From contig CANTUZ010000004.1 in the NCBI GenBank assembly GCA_947846985.1, positions 50,941,672 to 51,005,671 on the forward strand: DNA of 64,000 nucleotides, given 5' to 3'. This document shows positions 54,332 to 64,000 of this stretch, piece by piece; position 1 is the stretch's first letter, and the number at the start of each line of letters is the position of its first letter. The notes beneath the pieces were generated by a model. That model was not told the DNA's origin. It did no database searches and was given only the letters and a program-made list of their open reading frames with translations. The translations under genes were made by a program, and so were the position numbers. Source of the stretch: Fratercula arctica (lineage: Eukaryota; Chordata; Aves; Charadriiformes; Alcidae).

Positions 54332-56582
54332 ATTTATTGGTTGTTGTAATAAATTGGCATTTTATTTATTATTATTGTTCATTTATTTTCTAGCCTTTAG
54401 GCTCATTTTTCATGTCTCTGAGCTTTCTGTCTGTATTGATAAAAGCAAGTAAAGTGGTAAAACCCCCACTGTCTTTTTGTGCTTCTTTCTCCTTACATGG
54501 TTCCACACCTACCGCTATGACAGTGGTAAAGGAGGAAAGACTCTGTTTTCCATGTATCTTGGGCTGCTGCTAGGACCTTTGTAGTACTTGAATATCTGAA
54601 ACCGTTTGATGCTAGGTATAACTTCAGTTTGTGAAGAATTGAAGGATGAGGGAGATGAGATGAGAACAGGATGCAGACCTGTTTCTAGTAAGCAGCTTTT
54701 CATGACAATTTGTATTCATATAATGTGTTTCAAATGTTGGATTTCAAACGGTGAAGCACCTGGTTTACATCAGCCTTGAGGTAAAGATCATGTTCTTGTG
54801 CCAGGTTGTTCCACTATGTGACAATAATGGTGTGAGCATTGCGCTGGTAGTGTTTGTTCATGGTGGAATAGTGTATTAGCTCTGGCATGCGGTGTGATAT
54901 GTTTGTTAGTATCATCTCAGGCTGGTTGTGTTGATGAGGAGCCTTGTTTCATTTTGGCTATATCACGGTTGTCTCAGGCCTTTCGCTTTTTAACCTACTC
55001 ACTCTGTGTAAGCTACATTAAGGAAATAATAAAGAAATGGCAATGGGCTTTCCCTGGCTGAAATTAGCTGTTGACCTTAGACTACCATAAGCTACATCTA
55101 TAAAAAGCCCCTGCTGATTTTCCTGGTGGGCTAGAGGAAGCCTCTGAGCGGCTTTTTGTGAGTTAATGTTTGGAGGAGTGGCGGGGATGGTGTGAATGTT
55201 ATGTGTTTTGCTACACGAGCTGATGATTGCTTGAATGAGTGGACTTCCTGATTCAAAGGTAAAGAATGAATGGTCTCTCCTCATAGTTTCAATTTTATTA
55301 TAAAAGGTACTTTAGCAGCTCAGTGGTGTCTGCAGCCCCACGCAAGTGCTGCCTAGACAATTGTTTCCACTCCTTGAGAAAAAGTCCATCTGACGCACCA
55401 ATGGGAAGTCGACACTTTCAGTTCATTAAAGCGAGCATCTATGAGGGTATGTACTCAGCTGAGAATGTTTCAGCCTCTAAGAAGGGTCTGAAAAGGCTTG
55501 AACTTTAAAAGCTTCCATTATCTGAAGGCACAGGCTGTTCCAGCTCAGCTCTCTCTTGCTGTAGCCCTGGGACTAAGTGTGTAGTTGCTATTTGATTGTT
55601 GCAGCAGCCTTGATTTATCACTTGACCTTGCTTTATTTAAAAATAATAATTAAAACTGTTGCTTTCTGTGTTCGCAAGCTAATGATGAGTTTGGAACACA
55701 TAAAAAGTTATCTGGCCAGTGGTTCAGTGAAGGGGCCTTTAGAGAGAACTGATGATGAGTATACTCGTGTTTTACTAATTTTCGTAATATTTGTCTGCTT
55801 TATTCTCTTCTCAGAGCTAATATCCCTGTCTGTGTTTGCAGACTAGCTCCTTCAAATTGATTATTACTGCAATGCAAGTAGTTTTGGGAGGTGGCCCTGT
55901 TGGGACTTTTTTTTCCCCTGTTTTGCTGTAATGGTTGCTTTGACATTACATCAAAATAATGCTACTTGGCAATGCAGCAGGATACTGATGACCTCTGGAA
56001 AAGGTTTCTTAATACATTAGTGATTGTATCTTACAGACCAGACTTAAAAGGGAGCTCAGATATTCCTGGAGAAGCTAGCAAACACAAACAGCAGGATAGA
56101 GTGTTTTCCATATGGAAGCTGTTACTGCCTTTTCCATCCTAAATGAGCTTACTGTACTGCTGAAGTGATGGACATGCTTGTTCTAGGGGGCTTTTTAATA
56201 TTGGAGTACTTTAGAATTAAATATTCAGCCACCAAGGGAATACAGGGGGAAGCGATGATGTTAACGGTTTTTCTGATACAATTTAGAGGGCAGCACTATA
56301 TTTGGCCCCGTCTTGTTCTCAGTTGAGGTATTGGTGTCTGAAAACATAACTGTAGGGATGTCAGTATCTGACAGTATAGCGTATATGAATAAGAACTGTT
56401 AGCGAGCTTAAAATGACTGTTCCTAGTATGCATTGTTATATTATGTCTTTTGTCTTCAAATATAGCAGCTTTTCAGCTTTGTCACAGCTGTGGTTAAGAT
56501 GATAGGCTGAGATGACAATTCTACCTTGTTTCTTTCTTTAAATAGCAAGAGTTCATGGTGATCCCAGGGAATTTATAATCAA
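54332..56582. other. Intergenic sequence between CR1 fragments
   Basis: Unique AT-rich sequence. The short frames at 55,018-55,846 do not resemble known proteins. Confidence 0.6.
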
Positions 56583-57960
56583 GATGAATTCAGGTTAGAA
56601 GGGACCTTTGCAGGTCATCTAGTCCAGCCTCCTGCTCTTTTGTGATGTCTAATTTGCTGAAGTGATCACTAATCTACTCTCTCTACTCTGGGTCATGCTT
56701 CACCTGCGCAGACTCTGCCACTACTTTCAGGGAGGTCTAAGAGCAGACCTTCCCAGTCAAATAGACATTTTATACCTTGGCCTTTTTTTTGTGCTCTTTA
56801 TCTGTGGACCAACATTTTCCTTGCTGCTGAGATACTTCTTGTTGCCTTCTGCACCCCTTCCATGTTTCAACTCCAGTCAAACTTTTACTGTCCTGCTCTC
56901 CTTATGTACTCGGGCATTGTCTCCATTTTCCTTCTAAATAGCCTGTCCCCACTTCCACCTCCTGTACACTTCCTTTTAGTGTTTGAGCTTGCTCAGGAGT
57001 TCCCCCTTGGGCAGAGCTGGCCCCCTGCCATGTTTGCTTGACTTCCTGCGTATCATAACAGGCTGTTCTGCTTTAAGTGGTTGTTCTTGGAGATCAACTG
57101 GCCCTCCTAGGTCCCTTTGCCTCAGCCTCCAACGGGATTCTGCCTGCCAGTTCCCTGAACAAGCCCAGATCGTCTCTTCCGAAGTTCACTATCTCTATTC
57201 TGCTACCTGCTTACCTCACTTCTTTCAGGATTCTTGTATCACCATCTTATGATTGCTGCAGCCAAGTCTGTGATCAACCTTCACAGATTTAACTAGTTCA
57301 TCTTGATTAATGAGTAGGAGATTGAGCAAAGTGCCTCTCCTAATTGGCTTGTCTATCAGTCTTTTTTCAAAAAGTTGTCCTCCAGGATTGCTCTCTTGGA
57401 TTGCTTATACCCTTCCTTGTTGCTGTCCCAGGAGTTACTGAGGTGGTGAAAACCCACAGAGAGAACCAGGGCTTGCAATCAAAAGGCTTCTCCCAGCTGA
57501 TTGCAGCTGATTTCATCCGGTTTCTCTTGGTTTTGGTGGCCTGTAGCAAACTCCCATCACACTGTTATGCTTGTTGGCCTCCTTTCACAAGCTCCCCGTA
57601 AGCTTGTGACCAGTTTGTCACGTATTGCTTTGCAGAGCTCTGCATATTCAGGTCACTTCTTCGCATAGAGCACAGCCCCAAGCTCTCTGTTGTCTCTTTT
57701 TTCCTTCCTGAAGAGCCATCTTCTATCCATCCATCTCTCACAGCACTGCAGTCATGTAAACTATCCCACCACACCTCTACTCCTAGAGATGTCTTAGCTT
57801 TGTGTCTGCACATGGACTTCCAGTTTCTTCTGTTTTGCAGCATTTGTTTGTGTACAGACCCTTTGGAGAGGCCCCCTGTGATACAGCTTGAGAACGGGAG
57901 GGGTACAGTCTTGGGAAAAGATTATGGACACTGGCTACTAGTTGTTCCTTAATTTTACTT
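56583..57960 (-). mobile_element. CR1 LINE with internal deletion, minus strand
   Basis: The left edge is a CR1 3' tail (TTCAGGTTAGAAGGGACCTT, then CATCTAGTCCAGCCTCCTGC). From about 56,640 rightwards the minus strand matches ORF2 instead: the DHL-type start of the reverse-transcriptase region, the linker with RKSSKHGR, then endonuclease remnants LGCSNHKM (57241-57270), GVCYRPP near 57,550, and YTNKCCKTEE near 57,850. About 1.3-1.5 kb that should hold the reverse transcriptase and ORF2 C-terminus is absent. The frames are broken many times. The catalytic SDH of the endonuclease reads SNH. The right (5') edge is uncertain and may reach about 58,020. Confidence 0.8.
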
Positions 57961-60449
57961 TTCCATGGAACTGGTTCTGGTGTCAGCGTTAATCTTTCTG
58001 TGAAGGAAAGGAGCTGCTCCACTTGTGTAGGAAATGTCAGAGACGTTGCTCTCGCGTACTGTTATATCCTGGGAAAAGACCTTTCATAACCCCTTTCTAG
58101 GACCAAGTGAGCAAGCACACAGTCAGAGATACTGGCATTTCTAATCTGGCTCTTTCATATGAAACTTCTATGACATAGGGTGGGTTTCTGTACCTGTAGA
58201 ATGGTGCTCGTCTGCCTCTTATGGATTTGTCACTCTTTAAGACACTTTGCAAATATGCTAAATCCCAGATGATTTACTTTAATACATTCTTTCACCTACT
58301 TAACACACTTGCACAAACACATGCATGTGTTCTGTCACTGTGATAACTTCTGTTCAGCCTTCTTCAAGCAGATTTTGCTTTTCTTCAGTGTTTTTCCATA
58401 TGGTGTACTCTGACTGTCCCACAGTGGATTTGAGAATTAGTCCCCAATGAGGAACAACGGAGGAAAACTTTTTCTTCCTCTCTTCAGTGTAAGGGAGCAG
58501 AATCAGCTGGCGTTGGTCCTGTACTTCCTCCTCCTCTTCTCAGAAGCTGGAAGACTGCAGTTCCCTTCTCCCACATCCTCATCTCTACTCAGATGCATGC
58601 AACTATTGATGATTAGAAGTAATTTTATTTTTTTTCATGTCCAGGGTTCTTCAGGTGAATTCCACCCAGGCTGTAATAGCTCCTAAACTGTGCCCTGACT
58701 ATGTGAAGAGGAACCATCCTAGAACAATTGCTAGGAGCTCAGTGCACACTTCCCCTGAGCACTTCTCCATAGCTGTGGAAGTTAGTGTGCTCAATGGCTG
58801 TGGTATCTTAGTAACTTCTCTTCAGCCTGTCTCTTTGAGAGGGTTCTGCTGCACGTATTTTGAGAGAATCTTTCAAAAGAGAAACTAGCCAGTAGTTGTG
58901 GTGTTGTGTGTTTGTCCATTCCCCCCAAAAAAATTCTGTCCACTGTCAAATGGGTTTTCTTATGCTGGTTAAAACTCAAGAGATGTCACACTGTTCTGTA
59001 ACACGTTTTTGAACTCTGTGCTTCTATAGCAAGTAACTTTCTACTTTGTCACGCCTTTAGCTGTGCTGTCTTCCCAGCTACCTTGACCAGATTGCTCAGT
59101 AGGTTAATGCTCTCTTTTACTGTACCTGCCTGTAGCCAGGAGACTGTGTCTCCTAAGGCTTGGTTGTGGCGAAAACATTGCAATAAAGTAGACTGGACAC
59201 TGACGGCAGCTTGTAAAACCTTGGGATGCAGTGCCTTGCTGTGTCATTTTATTGCATGCAGCCTGTCATTAGACAGATGTAAAGATGGAAACAGCCCGTT
59301 ATTAGTAGAACCATTTTCAAGAAGGAGTAGAGCTTTTCACATTCTTTCACAGTACAGGAATATCTTACTGTAACTTCCTCAGCTTTCCACTTATCTGAGG
59401 GCATGTATGTTTTGATGAAATCATAGTAATGTATTTTTCTTGTTTCTGTTGTTAAAGTTTACCAGAGTAGTGTTTAGGGTAACTTCATTTTCTGATCTGC
59501 AGTGTAATGACCACTCTATCCTTGCCTACTTGTCTCATGTTTGATACAGGCAATGGGACTTTACATCCAAACAATTGTTGTTTCCTTTCCTTCTCTTTGA
59601 TTAATGCTTTTCCATCTGATTTATCAAACTTCTGGCTTCTTCCCACTTGTAGGCTCCTTAAAACTTAATCTAACAAGTTGTCATGTACGTTAATGGTGAC
59701 CATATTGCAGTAAGACAGTATTTGGTCCAAAGTAACTTTAAATACCAAGGTCTGTCAAAACAAGCTCTGGCTCTATTCAGTCTCATGTGCGTGTTTACCC
59801 TTCCACGCCCAACACTAAGTTAAGCATTATCCGCCTCCAATACCAAGCCAGCTTCCCCCTGGAAGCTACCCTGTGCTCTCTGAGCCCCCAGTGCATCAGC
59901 TGCATACCTCCCCTCCTGGCACATCCCTCTCTGGGGAGATGCACAGAGGGAGGGCTTTGCTTCTCAGCAAACTGCTGCTTTGTCCTGTCTTATGACCTGC
60001 CTTCAGGGAGGAAGAAAACACAGCTGCCAGAGAGCATATCTGTGCCATTGAAAGTAGGCCTGAGCCACAGTGGGCGGCTGAAGGAATAAAGAGGCAGCCC
60101 AAACAGAGATGGCCTCTCTGCTGGAGGCACAATACATCTGAGCTTCAGCCTGGGTTCAGCTCATCCTCAGTTGAAGCAAATACAGAGCTCCTGTATTTGA
60201 GGAGATGAAAGGCAGGGAGTACCAGCAAAGGAGGAAGGATTTTTCTTAGGATTTGTTATTTCTCTGCAGTGTGCCTCATGCTTCTACATAAAGAATGCCT
60301 GATCTCCTTCACTGCAGTGATCTTGCCACCGGCTAAGTCCGCTTACACTTTCAGTGAAGCAAGAGTCTCCTGGTGATTAGATATAGTTATAAATATGCAG
60401 CCATAGCATGTACACAAAGGAGCTGAACTAATGGTTTGCTGGAGAGAAT
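57961..60449. other. Intergenic sequence, with GC-richer block at about 59.77-60.14 kb
   Basis: No gene recognised. The block at about 59,770-60,140 is clearly richer in C and G than its surroundings, has open frames on both strands and contains an AATAAA at about 60,086. It could be an old repeat or a regulatory element; nothing in it identifies which. Confidence 0.5.
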
Positions 60450-60930
60450 CATTTCATAGAATCGTAGAATGGTTAGAGTTGGAAGGGACCTTAAAGATCA
60501 TCTAGTTCCAACCCCCCTGCCATGGGCAGGGACACCTTCCACTAGACCAGGTTGCTCAAAGCACCATCCAGCCTGGTCTTGAACGCTTCCAGGGATGATG
60601 GCATCCACAACTTCTCTGGGCAACCTGTTCCAGTGTCTCATTACCCTCACAGTAAAGAATTTCTTCCTAATATCTAATCTACATCTACCCTCTTTCAGCT
60701 TAAAACTGTTACCCCTTGTCCTATTGCTACACTTCCTGATCAAGAGTCCCTCCTCATCCTTCCTGTAGGTCCTCTTTAAGTACTAGAAGGCTGCTGTAAG
60801 GTCTCCCTAGAGCCTTCTCTTCTTTAGGCTGAACAATCCCAACTCTCTCAGCCTGTCCTCATAGGAGTGGTGCACCAGCCCTCTGATCATCTTCATGGCC
60901 CTCATGACTTGCTCCAACAGTGAGTCCAAA
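60450..60930 (-). mobile_element. CR1 LINE 3' end, relatively young, minus strand
   Basis: Plus-strand reading starts with CATAGAATCGTAGAATGG and TTGGAAGGGACCTTAAAGAT, the classic reversed CR1 tail. The minus strand at 60498-60743 is open and encodes the ORF2 C-terminus ([20 protein letters not shown], then [15 protein letters not shown]). The 5' end is truncated near 60,930, just before the codon corresponding to LERVQRR. It is very similar to the plus-strand copy at 63.6-64.0 kb. Confidence 0.93.
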
Positions 60931-61345
60931 GGATTTCTGAACTTTGAGTGTACTTTTACTTGCAACCCTAATAACCTTTCACTGTAGTTCATACTAGTAA
61001 ACAAGTACCAAAAAAAGGTGCTCTGTTAAGATTATTTTGCATTTAGATTGCCCTTTCCGTCTACATGTTCATGCTGAGGACATGCATGACATTCATAAGG
61101 TCAATAGGAGGGTAAACTGCAGAGTTAAAAAACTCACTGAAAGCAATATAGTAAGTCACTGTCAGAGCATAGAGTATCCCTACCCTGTCCATGGGATCCT
61201 CTTCATGTTCAAACCAGAGACCTATTTAAATATGGACTAATTAATTTTGTAGCGATAGTGAAACACAGAAGTTGCTCATGCATCAAGGTAGTTGTGTCTA
61301 TGTGCATTAGTATGGGCTAATATTATTCCTTCTGTTCCGTTACTC
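60931..61345. other. Unique spacer between the divergent CR1 copies
   Basis: 415 bases of non-repetitive AT-rich sequence separate the truncated 5' ends of the two CR1 copies. Nothing else seen. Confidence 0.7.
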
Positions 61346-64000
61346 ATTTTGCAGCTGTTGATGGCTACAGGCTGTTCAGAATGGACAGGTGAGGAAGGAG
61401 GGGTGGAGGTGTTGCCCTCTACATCAAGAAATGGATAGAGTCTGAAGAGCTATCACTGAAGAATAGCCATGAGCAGGTCGAAAACCTAAGAGTAAGAGTC
61501 TGAGGCAACAAAGGGAACCTTGTGGTTGGTGTCTGCCACAGGCCACCCAATCAAGGGGAGCCTATTGACAAAGCCTTCTTATTCCAGCTACAGGAGTCAT
61601 CGTGCTCACAGGCTCTTATCCTGCTGGGGGACTTCAACCACCCCAACAGCTGCTACTGGAAAAGTAGCGCAGTGAGCTGTAGGCAATCCAGGAGACTCCT
61701 GGAGTGCATTGAAGATAACTTCTTAAGCCAAGTAATAGACAGCCCTGCAAGAGGAGATGCAATACTGGACCTGATGGTCACCGGTGCAAGTGATCTAAAT
61801 GGTGACATCAAGATTGGAGGCAGTCAGGGTTGCAGTGATCATGCAGTGGTGGAGTTCGCAGTCCTGAGGGATATGGGTCAGAGGAAGAGTAAAGCCAGGA
61901 CCCTGAATTTTAGGAAAGCAAACTTACAGCTCATCAAAGAGTTAGTCAATAGGACCCCCTGGGAAACTGCCCTCAGGCACAAGGGAGCAGAAAAGAGCTG
62001 GCATATCATTAAGGTTGCTTTCCTTAGAGTGTCAGAGCTCTCGATCCCCAGGTATAAGAAATCAGGAAAGGAGGGCAAGAGACCAGCATGGCTGAGTTGA
62101 GACCTGCTGGTCAAACTAAAGGAAGGCAAGAAGGAAATGCACAGGTGGTGGAAGCAGGGACAGGTATCCTGGGAAGAGTATAGGGATGCTGCCCAGTTGT
62201 GTAGGGATGGAGTCAGGAAGGCCAAGGCACAACTGAAGCTGAACTTGGCAACGGATGCAAAGAATAACAAGAAGGGCTTCTACAGGTATGTCAGCCAGCA
62301 AAGGAAGGTCAAAGAAAGCATACCCCTCCTGATGAGCAAGAATGGCAAACTGATAACAATGGATGAGGAGAAAGCTGAGGTACTCAACTTTTTTGCCTCA
62401 GTCTTCACTGTCAGCCTCTCTCCCCAAACCTCTTGAGTGGATGTACCGCAAGGCAGGGACTGGGGGAGAAAAGTCCTTCCCACTGTAAGAGAAGATCAGG
62501 TTCGTGACCACTTGAGGAACCTGAACATACATAAGTCTATGGGACCTGATGAGGTGCATCCCGGAGTCTTGAGAGAACTGGCCAATGTAGTTGCCAAGCC
62601 ACTCTCACTGATATTTGAAAAGTCATGGCAGTCAGGTGAAGTCCCTGGTGACTGGAAAAAGGGAACCATTGTGCTCACTTTTAAAAAGGGTAGAAAGGAG
62701 GCTTGGGAACTACTGAGCTGTCAGCGTTATCTCTGTGCCTGGGAAGATCATGGAACAGATCCTCCTAGAAGCTATGCTAAGGCACATGGAGGAGAGGGAG
62801 TTGATTTGAGACAGCCAGCATGCCTTCACAAGGGTAAATCCTGCCTGACCAACCTAGTGGCCTACTATGATGGAGTGACTGCATCAGTGGACAAGGGAAG
62901 AGCTATGGATGTCGTCTCTCTGGACATCTGTAAGGCCTTTGATACGGTTCCCCACAAAATCTTTTTCTCTAAATTGGATACAGATTTGATGGGTAGACTG
63001 TTCGGTGGATGAGGAATTGGTTGGATGGTCGCATCCAGAGGATATTAGTCAACGACTGCATATCCAGATGGAGACTGGTGACAAGTGGTGTCCCTCAGGG
63101 GTCCATATTGGGACCAATACTGTTCAGTATCTTCACTAGTGACAGAGACAGTGGAATCGAGTGTACCTTCAGCAAGTTTGCAGATGACACCAAGCTGAGT
63201 GGTGCAATTGGCATGCCTGATGGCCTGGGAGAACCTCATGAGGTTTAACAAGGCCAAGTGCAAGGTCCTGCACCTGGGTCAGGGCAACCCCCGGTATCAA
63301 TACAGGATGGGGGATAAAGGGATAGAAAGCAGCCCTGCCAAGAAGGACTTGGGGGTATTGGTGGATGAAAAGCTGGACATGAGCCAGAAATGTGCACTTG
63401 CAGCCCAGAAAGCTAACTGTATCCTTGACTGCATCAAAAGGAGCATGTCCACCAAGTTGAAGGAGGTGACTCTGCCCCTTTACTCTGTCCTGGTGAGACC
63501 CCACCTGGAGTACTGTGTCCAGCTCTGGAGTCCTCAGCACAGAAAGGACATGGACGTGTTGGAGTGAGTCCAGAGGAGGGCCACAAAGATGATCAGAGGG
63601 CTGGAGCACCTCTTCTATGAGGACAGGCTGAGAGAGTTGGGGGTTGTTCAGCCTGGAGGAGAGAAGGCTGCAGGAAGACCTTATAGCAGCCTTCCAGTAT
63701 CTAAAGGGGGCCTACAGGAAAGATGTGGAGGTACTCCTGATGGACACTTGAGGAAGTGTAGCGATAGGACAAGGGGTGACGGTTTTAAGCTGAAAGAGGG
63801 TAGATGTAGATTAGATATTAGGAAGAAATTCTTTACTGTGAGGGTAATGAGACACTGGAACAGGTTGCCCAGAGAAGTTGTGGATGCCATCATCCCTGGA
63901 AGCGTTCAAGACCAGGCTGGATGGTGCTTTGAGCAACCTGGTCTAGTTGAAGATGTCCCTGCTCATTGCAGGGGGGGTTGGAGTAGATGACCTTTAAAGG
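61346..64000 (+). mobile_element. CR1 LINE, long 5'-truncated copy, plus strand, cut by window end
   Basis: It starts inside the N-terminal part of the ORF2 endonuclease (AVDGYRLFR at 61354) and runs through the reverse transcriptase and ORF2 C-terminus into the 3' region (GGTTGGAGTAGATGACCTTTAAAGG at the window edge). Only the last tens of bases of the tail should be missing. ORF1 and the 5' regulatory region are absent, as usual for CR1 insertions. Confidence 0.95.
61354..63985 (+). pseudogene. Degraded CR1 ORF2 (endonuclease plus reverse transcriptase)
   Basis: ORF2 would nick target DNA and reverse-transcribe CR1 RNA. Endonuclease signatures are GVCHRPP, LLGDFNHPN and the catalytic GCSDHAVVEF (all before 61,860). 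Reverse-transcriptase signatures are [27 protein letters not shown] and the FADD active site at 63177-63188 (the family's form of YADD). One frame is kept from 61354 to about 62,700 and again from about 63,205, with TGA at 61390, 61501, 62098, 62434 and 63565. Frame changes occur near 62,700-62,830 and near 62,990, and a small deletion near 63,215 removes part of the thumb-side sequence before [15 protein letters not shown]. It cannot make a working protein. Confidence 0.93.

Noticed and set aside
55018..55846. Open frames of 88-89 codons on both strands
   Set aside because: No recognisable domain and no repeat or splice evidence; treated as random.
61878..62270. 130-codon minus-strand frame, and similar minus frames to 63,893
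   Set aside because: They are antisense to the CR1 ORF2 remnant on the plus strand, which explains the open frames.
61354..63985. Reverse transcriptase as a sign of an endogenous retrovirus
   Set aside because: The order endonuclease then RT, the FADD motif in a LINE context and the CR1 3' tail identify a non-LTR element. No LTRs, gag, integrase or env are seen.

Overview
The window is vertebrate nuclear DNA, almost certainly from a bird. Coding sequence comes as short exons with GT-AG introns. All recognisable dispersed repeats are CR1 LINEs with the 3' tail typical of birds (imperfect ATTCTATG-like repeats next to a 'GGTCCCTTCCAAC'-type sequence). No mammalian SINEs are seen. The exact species cannot be read from the sequence.

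Positions 1 to about 42,745 hold the 3' two thirds or so of one plus-strand gene, FAM193A. I placed 19 coding exons from 326 to the stop codon at 41981-41983. Every junction is GT-AG, every phase joins correctly, and the exons spell 1,350 consecutive residues without a stop. The promoter and first exon(s) lie upstream of the window. The protein reads as a helical N-terminal half, four separate Cys-x-Cys-x-x-Cys motifs, Ser/acidic and His/Pro-rich low-complexity segments, a long Glu/Arg/Gln coiled coil with Lys-rich patches, and the conserved FAM193 C-terminal domain split over the last two exons. Introns range from 102 bases to about 4.9 kb. Two of them hold in-phase open stretches that could be alternative terminal exons.

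From about 42,750 to 61,350 I find no convincing gene. This stretch is AT-rich unique sequence with short local duplications and old minus-strand CR1 pieces at 54.2, 56.6-57.9 and 60.45-60.93 kb. The 56.6-57.9 kb copy has lost the whole reverse-transcriptase core but keeps the endonuclease end and the 3' tail.

From about 61,350 to the window edge lies a long, 5'-truncated plus-strand CR1 copy with a degraded ORF2 (endonuclease plus reverse transcriptase, FADD motif). It carries five premature TGA codons that look like CpG decay of CGA arginine codons. Its 3' part is nearly identical to the minus-strand fragment at 60.45-60.93 kb, giving a divergent inverted pair about 3 kb apart.

I see no CRISPR array, operon, viral gene, rRNA or tRNA. 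The most interesting observations are the four repeated CxCxxC motifs in FAM193A, the candidate intronic terminal exons, and the structure and decay of the CR1 copies.
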